From Phoronis australis (Eukaryota > Phoronida > Phoronidae): 20,664 nucleotides of DNA. Made by a program: the position numbers and the translations under genes. The DNA is taken from NCBI GenBank assembly GCA_002633005.1, contig NMRA01000783.1, positions 118,926 to 139,589 on the forward strand. Direction: 5' to 3'. The stretch's first letter is position 1; the number at the start of each line of letters is the position of its first letter. Of the stretch, positions 20,589 through 20,664 are shown in pieces. A model generated the notes under the pieces. It was not told the origin of the DNA, searched no databases, and worked only from the letters and a program-made list of their open reading frames with translations.

Positions 20589-20664
20589 GTAAGTTTTTAG
20601 CAATCAGTTTCTATCAATATCGTTCGGTGATGTTATCCCCACCAGTTACCCCACTGAATAACAG

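Overview
This looks like nuclear DNA from a non-vertebrate animal. Genes are split by GT-AG introns, intergenic DNA is AT-rich, tRNA-headed SINEs are present, and the motif tacatgta recurs as it does in many marine invertebrates such as lancelets, hemichordates and molluscs. Single Ns at 842 and 19105 suggest a draft assembly. The species cannot be fixed from the sequence alone.

The main gene is a complete six-exon, minus-strand gene (7283 down to 2081) for a 288-residue secreted fibrinogen-related protein (FREP/ficolin-like lectin family). It has a signal peptide, a short helical linker and a full fibrinogen C-terminal domain with its calcium-site motif. A TATA-like box lies upstream and a polyadenylation signal 44 bases after the stop. 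All splice phases agree and the reading frame closes exactly.

A second, same-strand FREP copy occupies about 13322-18974, possibly extending to about 19930. It keeps recognisable equivalents of exons 3, 5 and 6. It has an in-frame TGA in place of a conserved Trp, an in-frame TAA in the last exon, loss of a core Cys, and no detectable exon 4. I read it as a decaying tandem duplicate.

Between exons 5 and 3 of that copy sits a 1.66-kb DNA transposon (15295-16956). It has 158-bp terminal inverted repeats and TTAA on both sides. It carries a broken THAP zinc-finger gene on the minus strand and, facing it on the plus strand, an intact small ORF with the cysteine motif of the P2X7 cytoplasmic 'ballast' domain. 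TTAA targets plus THAP point to the Kolobok group. This is the most interesting object in the window.

The rest is intergenic and repeat-rich. It includes a fold-back element built of about 20-bp units (17698-18110), a 35-bp-stem hairpin (2933-3019), three tRNA-derived SINE heads, a diverged dispersed repeat with at least three copies, and two copies of a 'tggcggatct' element. At the right edge, plus-strand sequence at 20456-20588 looks like a real coding exon of another gene that I cannot identify and that runs off the window.
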